Shown: positions 1 to 8,930 of the stretch, one piece after another
Layout of the letters: every line of letters starts with the position of its first letter
How positions within the stretch are numbered: the stretch's first letter is position 1
Origin: Psychrobacter sp. 4Bb
GTDB lineage: Bacteria; Pseudomonadota; Gammaproteobacteria; Pseudomonadales; Moraxellaceae
Direction of reading: 5' to 3'
Length of the DNA stretch: 64,000 bases
Assembly (NCBI RefSeq): GCF_002836735.1
Contig: NZ_PJAS01000051.1
Coordinates: 186,001 to 250,000, forward strand
Notes under the pieces: model-generated
Told to the model about the DNA's origin: nothing
What the model saw: the letters and a program-made list of their open reading frames with translations, nothing else
Databases searched by the model: none
Made by a program: the position numbers and the translations under genes

Positions 1-43
1 TGGCGGTTCTTTATAACACAATATTCATCGGATATCTGCCCAT

Positions 44-1069
44 TTAGGCCTGTGACACAAAATTTTGCTGCCGATAAGTGATGCCGCGCTGTTCGTAGAC
101 GTGATAAATGGCTGTGAGCAAGTCAGGTATTTTGGGATGTACAAAGTCTTTGAGGGTGTGTAAATAAATAGGGGAGGTAACATTTTCATGAACCAAACGT
201 TGGTAGCTGATCTGTTCCATACGTACGGTTTGCAAACTGGCAGGCACCAATGTAATGCCTTCGCCTGCCGCGACCAGTCCCAATGCTACCTGCAAATCAC
301 TGACTGTCGTGGTCATAAAAGGTGAGATGCCATACTGGGCAAAAAGATGTAATAAAGGCTCAGTAATAGGCTCGCTAGATGCTGCTTCGTGAGTAACAGC
401 ACGGTTGACTCTGCTTGTAGACAGCTTGTCGTTTGCTTGGGTCGCTATTTCTGTCGTCACCGTGGACGAGACTGGCAAATGTGTTTGATGATATAAAATT
501 AAGCGATTGTTCGCTAGGTCTATCAAGCGTTGCTTACGTACATTGGCAAGCGGGTGTGATTTTGGCAATGCCACCACGTAGCGTTCATGACGTAGCAGAA
601 TCTGCTGAATCCATGGATCTTGGTGTGCAAATCGGCCAAAACCAACATCAATCTCACCAGACTTGAGGGCATCCATTTGTTGATATGAGCTAATGTCTTT
701 TAAATTAACATCGATATCAGGGCTGAACTGTTTAAGCGTGGCAATGATTTCAGGTAACAGGCCATATAGTACTGAGGGCACAAAACCTATATTTAAAACG
801 CTGCTAGGTGCTGATAGACGCTGAGTCATACTGGTTACAGTATCAATCTCGGTCAGTATGGTGCTTATTTTATCGTAGAAAAAACTGCCCGCTTCTGTCA
901 GATGTAGTGGCCTGTGGTAGCGATCAATAAGCACCACGCCCATGTCAGTCTCTAACTGTTTTAGCAAGCGACTCAGACTCGGCTGTGACAGTCCTGTTTT
1001 GGTGGCGGCAGCGCTAAAGCTGCGCAAATCTGCAACCGCGATAAACGCGTTAAGCTGTTTTAAATCCAT
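44..1069 (-). CDS. LysR-family regulator, CatM/BenM-like
   Basis: This is a transcriptional regulator of the LysR family, 341 residues. Residues 1-60 form the winged helix-turn-helix (it opens MDLKQLNAFIAVA and has the SQPSLSRLLKQLE recognition segment). The effector domain begins near residue 92 with GFVPSVLYGLLP and contains EIDVGFGRF, which resembles the CatM/BenM/CatR regulators of aromatic-acid catabolism. Residues of about 200-235 form a polar stretch that looks like an insertion relative to the usual fold of roughly 300-310 residues. The gene is transcribed away from the next gene and its usual target operon may lie outside the window. The family call is secure; the aromatic-compound effector is inference from resemblance. 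Confidence 0.9.
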   Translation of the reverse strand: MDLKQLNAFIAVADLRSFSAAATKTGLSQPSLSRLLKQLETDMGVVLIDRYHRPLHLTEAGSFFYDKISTILTEIDTVTSMTQRLSAPSSVLNIGFVPSVLYGLLPEIIATLKQFSPDIDVNLKDISSYQQMDALKSGEIDVGFGRFAHQDPWIQQILLRHERYVVALPKSHPLANVRKQRLIDLANNRLILYHQTHLPVSSTVTTEIATQANDKLSTSRVNRAVTHEAASSEPITEPLLHLFAQYGISPFMTTTVSDLQVALGLVAAGEGITLVPASLQTVRMEQISYQRLVHENVTSPIYLHTLKDFVHPKIPDLLTAIYHVYEQRGITYRQQNFVSQA

Positions 1070-1303
1070 ACTATTGAGCCTGTCATAGTCTATGCTATCT
1101 CTACATAGAACAGTTCTTAAGGTTGATTTATCATATTATTTAGAATAGTTCTTATCTATATTAGCGCTATCCCATAAATTGTGCTTGAAGATAATAGGTC
1201 GAGCAACTATATTGTTGGCTAATAACACTGTTACACTATAGTAAGAAAATTCATTCTAGCAATCATTTAACACCAGTAGAGAAAACTGGTTTGGTATTAT
1301 TCT

Positions 1304-2278
1304 ATGAGCGACGAAAAAGAAGACGCTGGCACCGATTTTGAAGAAAAATTGGCTAGAATTATTGACCAAAAGTCGCGTAAGCGTAATAACAATGATATCT
1401 ATGAACGCTTTATTAATCGAGTCCATGGCTCCGAAGAGAACGATCAGGCTGAGTTTGAAACACTAGAAAGTGCAAAGAACCTTGCCGCTTTCGAACCCTT
1501 GAGCACAGAAGAGTTGCAACTGTTTGAAGATCAAAGCAGTGAGCAAGAATTATTGCTAGAAACAGAAAATGCTACAGTAGCAAACACTACCTCTGAAGCT
1601 TCAGATACAAATGTTGAAAATATATCTGAAAATAATGTGCTGAATATCGCTAACGATAGCGACAGTATTAGTATTGATGTCAATGATGTAAGTGCAGATA
1701 CAGAAGCCTCAGAATATATAGATCGCAACAATATAGATAGTAGCAATCAAACAGAGTCATCCTCTACGATTGACCATAGTGAATCTAACATAAATGAGAT
1801 ATCGGATGATGATTCTTTAAACATCTCTTTAAAAATTGAGGATGTGCCTAAATCAGCTATCGAAGAGCCAGTCATAGACAATAAAGTGATCAAAAGCAAG
1901 AAACCTCTCATGATGGCTATGTCGATTGGTTTAATCGTATTGGTTGCTATTGGATTAATGCTTATATTTTCAGGAGTCTTATCTACTTCTGCGGTTGATA
2001 GTATAGACAACAGCACTGATGGTAATGTAGAGATAGACAGTACACCAGCTGTTAGTGCTGATCCAGCACTGTCTACTGATAGTCAAACAACTACGGATAG
2101 CGTTGACCCTGTAAGTACGCAACCAGCCACTACTCAGCAAGATGCTTTGGACAACAATAGACAGGACCTGCCAGCTGCTAATGATGCCACTGTTATAGCT
2201 ATTGAAGAAGCTGCCATAACTTATGAGGACTTTAGGCAAGAGTCACAGACCACCTTATACCGCGAAACCAACGATTAA
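1304..2278 (+). CDS. Acidic single-span membrane protein with C-terminal DFxxE/LYRE motif
   Basis: I do not recognise this family. The 324-residue protein has a long acidic, Ser/Asn/Asp-rich N-terminal region (1-195), a basic patch KSKK at 197-200, one hydrophobic span at about 201-224 and a Ser/Thr/Asp-rich tail. The basic patch before the span predicts N-terminus inside and tail in the periplasm. Residues 304-321 carry a motif (DFRQES then TLYRE) that recurs twice in the next gene, which has the same topology. No strong ribosome-binding site precedes the ATG. The acidic regions look disordered. The function is unknown; the shared motif makes a joint role with the downstream protein likely. 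Confidence 0.7.
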   Translation: MSDEKEDAGTDFEEKLARIIDQKSRKRNNNDIYERFINRVHGSEENDQAEFETLESAKNLAAFEPLSTEELQLFEDQSSEQELLLETENATVANTTSEASDTNVENISENNVLNIANDSDSISIDVNDVSADTEASEYIDRNNIDSSNQTESSSTIDHSESNINEISDDDSLNISLKIEDVPKSAIEEPVIDNKVIKSKKPLMMAMSIGLIVLVAIGLMLIFSGVLSTSAVDSIDNSTDGNVEIDSTPAVSADPALSTDSQTTTDSVDPVSTQPATTQQDALDNNRQDLPAANDATVIAIEEAAITYEDFRQESQTTLYRETND

Positions 2279-2878
2279 AGGGGCTATGTTGTATACCATT
2301 TCAGAAAGTTAAATAACCGTCTATCAATTTATTCGAGACGTTCGTACTAAAAATTGTTGCAACACAATATAAAATTCGTATCATTATGTAAAAGGCGCGG
2401 TTATGTGCCATTGATGATATGAATTATACGGTACGCAACTATGAATGAATCAGAAAACGTGAATAATAATATTGAGCCAAAAAGCATCAGACCACGTAGT
2501 CTTGTTTTTGCTATTATCAGTGTCATCTGTACTGTTCTAATATCCGCCTTCTATATGTCTAACCGTATTTCTTCCACGCTATCTCAAGCATCGACTAATA
2601 ACGGTTTAGCAGTAAGCAACATTACTAAAGAGGCTAATGCTAATCAGACTGTACAACAGCATTCGAATAGCCAAAACCAACCTAACAAACCTATAGTTAT
2701 TGATGGTCATGAAGATGACACCGCAATTAGCTATTATGACTTCAAGCAAGAAGCGCAAAATGTGCTATTTCGTGAGGAAGAACAGATCATACAAGCTAAG
2801 TACAGTGCACACGGTATAATGCCTGCTGTCAGCGCTGAAGACTTTAGAATAGAAGCACATAAAACCTTATATCGTGAA
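2213..2878 (+). repeat. Three copies of an 18-residue protein motif shared by two adjacent genes
   Basis: The encoded motif A-[IV]-[ST]-x-x-D-F-[RK]-x-E-[SA]-[QH]-x-x-L-[YF]-R-E occurs once at the C-terminus of the first protein (2213-2266) and twice in the second (2723-2776 and 2825-2878). The DNA copies have diverged while the protein pattern is kept, which suggests selection on the peptide rather than a recent DNA duplication. Confidence 0.75.
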
Positions 2879-2890
2879 TCCAGTTATTAG
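2441..2890 (+). CDS. Small membrane-anchored protein with two DFxxE/LYRE motifs
   Basis: The 149-residue protein is not recognised. A short polar N-terminus is followed by one hydrophobic segment at about 20-40 (SLVFAIISVICTVL), a Ser/Asn/Gln-rich linker and two copies of the motif found at the end of the preceding gene, at residues 95-112 (DFKQEA, LFRE) and 129-146 (DFRIEA, TLYRE). Arginines before the span predict an exported C-terminus. The gap of 162 bases to the upstream gene allows co-transcription, and a strong terminator follows. It may be a paralogue of the C-terminal half of its neighbour, anchored in the inner membrane. Confidence 0.7.
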   Translation: MNESENVNNNIEPKSIRPRSLVFAIISVICTVLISAFYMSNRISSTLSQASTNNGLAVSNITKEANANQTVQQHSNSQNQPNKPIVIDGHEDDTAISYYDFKQEAQNVLFREEEQIIQAKYSAHGIMPAVSAEDFRIEAHKTLYRESSY

Positions 2891-2950
2891 GGCCACTATT
2901 AGTGCTATAAGATTATGTTGATAGCTATAAGTCAGTAAGTGAATAACATG

Positions 2951-3002
2951 AAGCCCCATTTCTCCTCTCTAAACATAAGAGAAGAGGAATGGGGCTTTTT
3001 TG
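2951..3002 (+). terminator. Intrinsic terminator after the two motif genes
   Basis: An imperfect long hairpin starts AAGCCCCATT, has its complementary arm ending AATGGGGCTT, and is followed by a T run on the + strand. It closes the 1304-2890 gene pair. Confidence 0.85.
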
Positions 3003-3043
3003 TGGAGTCAGTGCTCCATGCTTTAGCTAGCTTGTGAATCGTC

Positions 3044-4210
3044 TTAAGCCAGTTGCTTTTTGAGCGTTCTTAAGCGGCTTTTAAATTCTGAGCGGTCAAC
3101 ATAACAGCCTTTGAGACGACGTTCACCGACGTTTTCATCAAATGCGTTACGCCCATGCAGGACTCGGCGGTTATCAAAAACGACCATTTGACCCGCTGCT
3201 AATTTTAATTCAATCTTATAGCGACTGTCTTTTAGTCGGGCCATTAGCTCTCGATAAGCAAGGTAGTAGTCGTACATAACGTCACTTGGTAAATCGAAAA
3301 CATCTGCAAGATGGGCGTTGTATTTGATTTCTACAATATTGCCAAAGTTGTCTAGATTGATGACAGGGTGGTGCTCACGGATATCATGGGCAGTGTCATG
3401 AAAACGAAAGGGGATGGCATATTCGGCCAGCAAGCGAAAATACTCAGGCTGTTCTTCTCGTAACCCTTCTAACACCTTTAATCCGTCTACGAAAGTAGAT
3501 TCGCCGCCTATGCTTTCATTACTCAAAAAATGCAAAAATTGATAGCCTGGAGGTAACTCCTGATTTGGCAAGTCGGTATGCAAAGGTAATGAGAGCGAGG
3601 TATAAGCTAAATTGATCGGCGACTTCTCTGATATCACATCAAAGGTCATGCCAAAATTAGTCTGCCGCAGGTAATCAACTCGCATGGCGGTCTGTACGCC
3701 AGCATCAGCGTCATCTGGCATATTATCAATGATAGTAAGCCCATATTTATCCAGCGCACTCATCCACTCATATAAAGCGCTGTCACTGGTCATGATGCTC
3801 TGCTGGTCATACATGGGGATGTGGTCAATAAACGTGCCATCCCAACTTTCATAAGGACTGCTATGGTCCTTGGTCAATGCACTAGAATACCCAAACTCAC
3901 GTAACCAGCTTTGTTCAAAGTGGCTGATATGCGCCTGTTCTGACCATTCAATCGTCAGCGTTGTCTCATCAAAAGAGACAGAGAGTGGATGGATATCTTT
4001 TGAGATACTCAGCAAATCAAAGCTACGCTCGCCAGTTTGCGGATGGAAAGCCGATGGGCAGTTATCACGCAGCCAGATATAGTGATAGGTGCTGTCGATA
4101 CCATCATTCCAGCGTATTTGAATGGCGCGATCAATGAGCGCAACGGATTCTATTTGATAGTCAGTTGCTACGGCGATGTCTAGAGCTGGCGTTGCTTGAG
4201 GCGTTTCCAT
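3044..4210 (-). CDS. Gamma-butyrobetaine dioxygenase-like Fe(II)/2-oxoglutarate oxygenase
   Basis: This is a TauD/TfdA-superfamily oxygenase with the two-part architecture of gamma-butyrobetaine hydroxylases: a DUF971-like N-terminal domain (about residues 25-105) and a C-terminal double-stranded beta-helix. Visible iron ligands are H211 and D213 (LHTDLP) and H352 (RRVLHGRN); the arginines at 364-365 suit 2-oxoglutarate binding. At 388 residues it has normal length. The N-terminal domain keeps WLRDNC but lacks the further cysteines that bind zinc in the animal enzyme. The typical reaction is hydroxylation of gamma-butyrobetaine to L-carnitine, but relatives act on other trimethylammonium substrates. 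There is no carnitine transport or breakdown gene next to it, so the exact substrate is open. Confidence 0.85.
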   Translation of the reverse strand: METPQATPALDIAVATDYQIESVALIDRAIQIRWNDGIDSTYHYIWLRDNCPSAFHPQTGERSFDLLSISKDIHPLSVSFDETTLTIEWSEQAHISHFEQSWLREFGYSSALTKDHSSPYESWDGTFIDHIPMYDQQSIMTSDSALYEWMSALDKYGLTIIDNMPDDADAGVQTAMRVDYLRQTNFGMTFDVISEKSPINLAYTSLSLPLHTDLPNQELPPGYQFLHFLSNESIGGESTFVDGLKVLEGLREEQPEYFRLLAEYAIPFRFHDTAHDIREHHPVINLDNFGNIVEIKYNAHLADVFDLPSDVMYDYYLAYRELMARLKDSRYKIELKLAAGQMVVFDNRRVLHGRNAFDENVGERRLKGCYVDRSEFKSRLRTLKKQLA

Positions 4211-4309
4211 TGGAGCAGACCCTACATATACATGAAGTAAAAATATATTTTACGGTATCTTGTTCGGATCGGTTATTCAAACAATGAATTACGAATCACC
4301 TAATAGGCA

Positions 4310-4345
4310 ATATCAATCAACGCAGTACTAAACTGCGATTGATAT
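4310..4345. other. Imperfect hairpin between ppc and the dioxygenase gene
   Basis: The arms ATATCAAT/ATTGATAT and CGCAGT/ACTGCG enclose a 5-base loop, with three unpaired bases on one side. It sits next to a second, perfect hairpin, so the 250-base gap holds two structured elements. Neither has a long T run directly after it. Confidence 0.55.
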
Positions 4346-4376
4346 CTGGCGAGATATTTTTTGAAGGGTTTTGAAT

Positions 4377-4410
4377 AATATTAAGGCTTCGCGAACGAAG
4401 CCTTAATATT
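4377..4410. terminator. Perfect 15-bp hairpin downstream of ppc
   Basis: The arms AATATTAAGGCTTCG and CGAAGCCTTAATATT pair perfectly around the loop CGAA. It lies just past the ppc stop codon on the minus strand. The T run is poor, so it may act as a terminator or an mRNA-stabilising structure. Confidence 0.6.
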
Positions 4411-4467
4411 TGCGACAATTGGTATAAGCTTTTTATTTATCCGAAAGCTACTTATCGAAAAGCTACC

Positions 4468-7248
4468 CTAACCAGTATTACGTAAACCCGCTGCCAATGC
4501 ATTGATACTACGGATTAATGGGTCTTCTACATTAAGGTCGTCATGTGCCGCATCGTTCGGGATATCCTGTTGTCTAGCACGCTTCAACAGCTCAATCTGG
4601 ATATAGTTAATAGGATCTAGATAAGCGTCTCGCCACTGCAGGGATGAAGCAAGGTTTTGCTGATTGGACAATAAAGAGTCTTGCTCAAGCAGAGAGTTTA
4701 ATCCTGAATTGGTCAGCGTGTATTCATCGGTGACCGATGTCATGATTTTTTCGCGTAACGGCTCATCATCACACAGTTGGCTATAAGCCTCGGCAATATT
4801 CATATTGGCTTTGGTAAAGGCCATTTCGATATTACTGATAAACACGCTAAAAAACGGCCAGTGCTTATTCATCTCTTTCATTAATGCCTCGTCAGCTTTG
4901 ACACTATGCAGCGCACTACCGACGCCATACCAAGCAGGTAGGGTAAAGCGTGCCAATGACCAACCAAACACCCAAGGAATCGCTCGCAAGGTGGTTTTAC
5001 TTGGTAGGCCTTTTTTGCGATGGGCTGGACGTGAGCCGATGTTTAATAAAGAGATTTCTTGAACAGGGGTGACCTCGGAGTAGAATTTATAAAACCCTTC
5101 GGTATGATCGGTTAGCTCGCGATAGCGCTGCTCACCTGCATCCGCTAAGCGTGCAAACAGCGCTTCATAATTTGGTAACTCAGTAGGTTGCACCACAAAT
5201 CTGGACGAGCAGGCTTTGAGTGTGCCCGTGATACCCATGGTAAGCTCAAATACAGCGGTGTCAGTATTGGCGTATTTGGCATATAGCACTTCGCCTTGTT
5301 CAGTCACTTTAATCTGACCATGTAGCGTGCCAGCGGGCTGTGCGGCGATGGCATTATGCGTTGACCCACCACCACGGCTCACAGATCCGCCGCGACCATG
5401 GAACAGTCGTGTTTTTATACCATATTGCTCAGCGATATGGTTGATGGTTTGCTGTGCACTATAAAGCTGCCACGCCGAGGTGATAATGCCGCCATCTTTC
5501 GATGAGTCTGAATAACCTAGCATGATCTCTTGCGTGTTGTCCGTGTTCTGTAGCAGTCCACGATACAGCGGATTGTCTAGCACAGCAGGTAATATTTGAT
5601 CGATGTTTTTAAGATCTTCGATGGTCTCGAACAACGGTGCGACAGGTAGGTCAGCAGACAATTGACCGTCAGCATCAATCGTACATAAGCCTGCAAACCG
5701 CATCAATAGCAATACTTCTAGTAACTGGCTAGCATTATTGGTCATGGAGATGACGTAACTGCCAAAGGTGTCTTGACCAACCAATTTGCGTAGAGTAGCG
5801 ACCGAATTCATCAGTGACAATTGCTCACGCGTTTTGTCTGTCAGGTTATCAGTATAGATAAGCGGCGTGCCTGGTTTTTCTAGCAATCGTGTGAGCCATT
5901 CCTGACGTTCGGTTTCGCTTAGCGTTTGATAATCAGGCAGGTTGGAGGCACTAGCAAAGATATCGGCAATCACCTCACTATGATATGAGGACTCTTGACG
6001 GATATCGAGCGCCGCCAAATGAAAGCCGCAGGTTTTGACCAGACGAATCACATCGAGTAATAACCCATCGCTATGTGCCGTATCGTGTGTATTGACACTT
6101 TGACGGATAATGCGCAGGTCTTCTAGTAACTCTTCTGGATTGCGATAAGCATCTTTTTCGGCCTCGATATCCGTACCTTTGCTTTGAATGCGGCGATTGG
6201 TGGCTTTGACTTTAGTGAGGATTATCGAGAGCAGGCGACGATAAGGCTCATTGCCATAGTCATCGAGATTGTAATCAAACACACGTTGATCGAGCTCATC
6301 GTAACTTTTGATTTTGGCATATACGTCAGGTTCGACCGTCACAATCGTATCGCTATGAATGAGCTGGCGTCGCAGTTTTTTGAGTAGCACTTGATAGTGA
6401 CGTAACACGGTATCCGCATGCATCAATACGGCAAGCTCTGTGGTCTCAAAAGTCACAAAAGGATTGCCATCTCTGTCGCCGCCGATCCAAGAGCCAAAAC
6501 TCATGAACGCTGGTAATGGGTAATCCGTCAGCTCTGGATAGATATCAACGATGGCTTTTTTGATATTACGATATACTTTAGGAATGGCATTGAACAAACT
6601 GGCATTAAAGTAATGCAAGCCATTGTTAATCTCATCATATACCAACGGCTTACGGGTGCGCACTTCGTCAGACGACCATAATAGATCAATCGTTTGCGCC
6701 GTTTGTTCTTTAGCTTGCTCGTAGGCGAAGCTGTTTTCAGACACGTTATTTAAAGCGTCGCTATGCGTGAATAGACTTTGTAAGATATTCATCGTAGTAC
6801 GGCGACGCGCTTCGGTAGGATGCGCCGTAAATACAGGTGTAAACTTCAGCTGATCAATCAGCTCTTGCATTTGAGCAGGCTCAATATTGCGTTCACGACA
6901 CTCAAGTAAAGTACGACGAAATGATCCTTCCCAGCTTTGCTCAGATTGCATACGCTGCGCGTGACGCTGCTCACGCAAGTAATTCTCTTCGCTTAGATTG
7001 GCTAGGAAAAAATAGATAGAAAAGCCGCGTATGACGTTTTTTAAGGTTTGATTGTCTAAAGAAGCAATAAAATCGATAAGCTGCTGTTTATGTGCCTCAT
7101 TCGGCTCACGACGCTGTTGAATAAAGCCTTTGCGCAGCGTCTCAATCGTATCTAGCGTCTGCTCACCAGATTGGCGAGAAATAGCATCACCTAATAATGA
7201 ACCCAACAAGCTGGTGCGTTTACGTAGTACGTTGTTATCTAGTGTCAT
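4468..7248 (-). CDS. ppc: Phosphoenolpyruvate carboxylase
   Basis: This enzyme carboxylates PEP to oxaloacetate to refill the TCA cycle. It carries the family hallmarks: FTAHPTEARRRT with catalytic histidine about residue 143, MLGYSDSSKDGG, FHGRGGSVSRGGG, and a C-terminus ending RNTG. From the chosen ATG it is 926 residues, somewhat longer than the E. coli enzyme. The start at 7248 is preceded by AGGAAGG with a 6-base spacer; an in-frame TTG at 7266 would put that ribosome-binding site inside the coding region, so it is rejected. The gene stands alone, followed by two hairpins. Confidence 0.97.
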   Translation of the reverse strand: MTLDNNVLRKRTSLLGSLLGDAISRQSGEQTLDTIETLRKGFIQQRREPNEAHKQQLIDFIASLDNQTLKNVIRGFSIYFFLANLSEENYLREQRHAQRMQSEQSWEGSFRRTLLECRERNIEPAQMQELIDQLKFTPVFTAHPTEARRRTTMNILQSLFTHSDALNNVSENSFAYEQAKEQTAQTIDLLWSSDEVRTRKPLVYDEINNGLHYFNASLFNAIPKVYRNIKKAIVDIYPELTDYPLPAFMSFGSWIGGDRDGNPFVTFETTELAVLMHADTVLRHYQVLLKKLRRQLIHSDTIVTVEPDVYAKIKSYDELDQRVFDYNLDDYGNEPYRRLLSIILTKVKATNRRIQSKGTDIEAEKDAYRNPEELLEDLRIIRQSVNTHDTAHSDGLLLDVIRLVKTCGFHLAALDIRQESSYHSEVIADIFASASNLPDYQTLSETERQEWLTRLLEKPGTPLIYTDNLTDKTREQLSLMNSVATLRKLVGQDTFGSYVISMTNNASQLLEVLLLMRFAGLCTIDADGQLSADLPVAPLFETIEDLKNIDQILPAVLDNPLYRGLLQNTDNTQEIMLGYSDSSKDGGIITSAWQLYSAQQTINHIAEQYGIKTRLFHGRGGSVSRGGGSTHNAIAAQPAGTLHGQIKVTEQGEVLYAKYANTDTAVFELTMGITGTLKACSSRFVVQPTELPNYEALFARLADAGEQRYRELTDHTEGFYKFYSEVTPVQEISLLNIGSRPAHRKKGLPSKTTLRAIPWVFGWSLARFTLPAWYGVGSALHSVKADEALMKEMNKHWPFFSVFISNIEMAFTKANMNIAEAYSQLCDDEPLREKIMTSVTDEYTLTNSGLNSLLEQDSLLSNQQNLASSLQWRDAYLDPINYIQIELLKRARQQDIPNDAAHDDLNVEDPLIRSINALAAGLRNTG

Positions 7249-7461
7249 CTTCAACCTTCCTATCAAATGAATGGATACAATACTATGGTTATCTTATACG
7301 TAATATCCTTATGGTTTTTTGCAATTTAACATAAATAGGTGAGGCCTGCTTGATGTTGATAACAACTTTTTTTGCTAATCAACCTTTATGACACTATTAC
7401 TAATATATGGCGAAGTCTGTTTTTCAGCAGTTATTAGAAAAAACTTATTTAGATTATTTCT

Positions 7462-8736
7462 CTAACGACTCCGAAGATTATCTATATAATCTGCCCAATC
7501 TTGCATCATCTGTACCCTAGTGTCGATTTCATCGAGTCTGTTGTAAGCCCCGCCATGTGTGTCTTTTATCCTGTGACCTAGCTGTAATTCTGTGACGATA
7601 TCTGAATAGCGTAGCTCAGGCTGTTCCATGAGCAAGGTTTTAGCCGAAGCTCGAAATCCATGCGCACATTGCACGTCTTTGTATCCAAGTCGGTGGAATA
7701 TCTGCACCAACGTCGCTTTACTAATATAAGCATTGCTTGAACCGCGCATCGACGCAAATACATGCTCTTTATGCCCTGTAATTGACTGAATGTTTCGTAA
7801 TCGAGAAATCACTTGCGTGGCCAAGGGGACAACTAAGTGAGAGACCATATCGTCACGACCTTCGCCTTTGGTCGGGGAGAACGCCCATGTATTATTATCC
7901 CAATCGATGTCATCCCAACGCATCGAGCGCAGATCGATACTACGTACAAATACATAAGGCAATAAGTTCATCGCCTCTAATGTAATCTTACTTGCACCTC
8001 TAAAATCAGACATATCTTTTAGAAGCGTCGCAAATTGATCTGGTTTGGTGATGGCTGGCAAGTGATTGCCTGAGTTGGCAGGTGCAAGCTCACCACGGGT
8101 ATCAATTGCCACATTTCTATCGCACAACCCTCGAGCAACAGCGAATGAAAAGACTTTTTCAGTATACAGACGAGTGCTTGCACCAACGAAAGTCGCTTGA
8201 TTGCCATTGTTTTGAATCGACTCGCACACACTCAGTATCATCTCACTGGTGATATCGTCCATTCTTAAATCACCAATCTCTTGGCACATATATCCTAGAC
8301 ATAAATCCCAGAACTTGAGGGTTGACTCACTGTATGACGGTTTTTTAGATTTACTTTGATTGCGACCTGCTGTTTTGTGTTCTCGCCATGCTTTTGCAAT
8401 CTCAGAAAATGGTGCGTTTTTTAGGTGAGTATATTTATTGGTTTGTTCTTTTTGCTGGATAGCTTTAGGGTCAGAGCCTTTTGCGACCATATCAAGAATG
8501 GTGTCTGCTTTATACTTAACCTCATGGAGACTGACATCCTCAATCTTACCCAACATCATCCTAGGGCGTTTGCCCTCGATATGCGGATGGGAATAACGTA
8601 AGTAGTATTCCTTTTTGCCATTTGGATAAATACGCAGACTTAGGCCAGCCACACCTGAGATACTGACAGAATAATCTTTGTCTCGGCATTCAAGCTTATT
8701 GATATCGTTTGCAGTGTCGATAGCCATAATGTACAT
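7462..8736 (-). CDS. Tyrosine-recombinase integrase with DUF4102-type N-terminus
   Basis: This 424-residue integrase resembles those of P4-like prophages and genomic islands. Residues 8-95 form the N-terminal arm-binding domain (GLSLRIYPNGKKEYYLRY), 105-210 the SAM-like core-binding domain, and 230-400 the catalytic domain. Catalytic residues are visible: R265 (FVRSIDLR), H359 and R362 (HGFR), H388 (LGHR) and the nucleophile Y398 (GGAYNR). It therefore looks active. The ATG codons at 8736 and 8727 are both possible starts. There is no tRNA beside it and no obvious cargo other than the gene-poor stretch upstream, so it may be the surviving end of a decayed island. Confidence 0.93.
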   Translation of the reverse strand: MYIMAIDTANDINKLECRDKDYSVSISGVAGLSLRIYPNGKKEYYLRYSHPHIEGKRPRMMLGKIEDVSLHEVKYKADTILDMVAKGSDPKAIQQKEQTNKYTHLKNAPFSEIAKAWREHKTAGRNQSKSKKPSYSESTLKFWDLCLGYMCQEIGDLRMDDITSEMILSVCESIQNNGNQATFVGASTRLYTEKVFSFAVARGLCDRNVAIDTRGELAPANSGNHLPAITKPDQFATLLKDMSDFRGASKITLEAMNLLPYVFVRSIDLRSMRWDDIDWDNNTWAFSPTKGEGRDDMVSHLVVPLATQVISRLRNIQSITGHKEHVFASMRGSSNAYISKATLVQIFHRLGYKDVQCAHGFRASAKTLLMEQPELRYSDIVTELQLGHRIKDTHGGAYNRLDEIDTRVQMMQDWADYIDNLRSR

Positions 8737-8820
8737 CCGTCATATGATAATTAAGGTTAATGATAGGTTTATGATTAATGACTTATAAAAAGTCTCTTCT
8801 GTAGAAAACTATAGAATTAT

Positions 8821-8841
8821 TGGACACTGTCATGGACACTG
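8821..8841. repeat. Direct repeat upstream of the integrase
   Basis: TGGACACTG occurs twice with a 3-base spacer, about 85 bases upstream of the integrase start. A partial copy (GTGGACAC) is seen near 9533. Short direct repeats here may be arm-type integrase binding sites; this is inference. Confidence 0.4.
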
Positions 8842-8897
8842 GTATTCGTTATTATTATTAGTAAATCCTTATATAATAATACTTTTAATATTAAATC

Positions 8898-8930
8898 ATC
8901 CCCAAGGTTCACTTGGGGATAATTATAGCA
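8898..8930 (-). promoter_or_regulatory. Candidate integrase promoter with overlapping palindrome
   Basis: On the minus strand an extended -10 element, TGCTATAAT (8930-8922), points toward the integrase. Directly after it lies a perfect 9-bp inverted repeat, ATCCCCAAG/CTTGGGGAT with a 5-base loop (8898-8920), which would span the predicted start site. The position suggests an operator for a repressor, or a 5' hairpin in the transcript. No good -35 box is seen, as is common with extended -10 promoters. Confidence 0.45.

Noticed and set aside
7249..7266. TTG start that would extend PEP carboxylase by six residues
   Set aside because: The extension encodes the ribosome-binding site AGGAAGG of the ATG at 7248.
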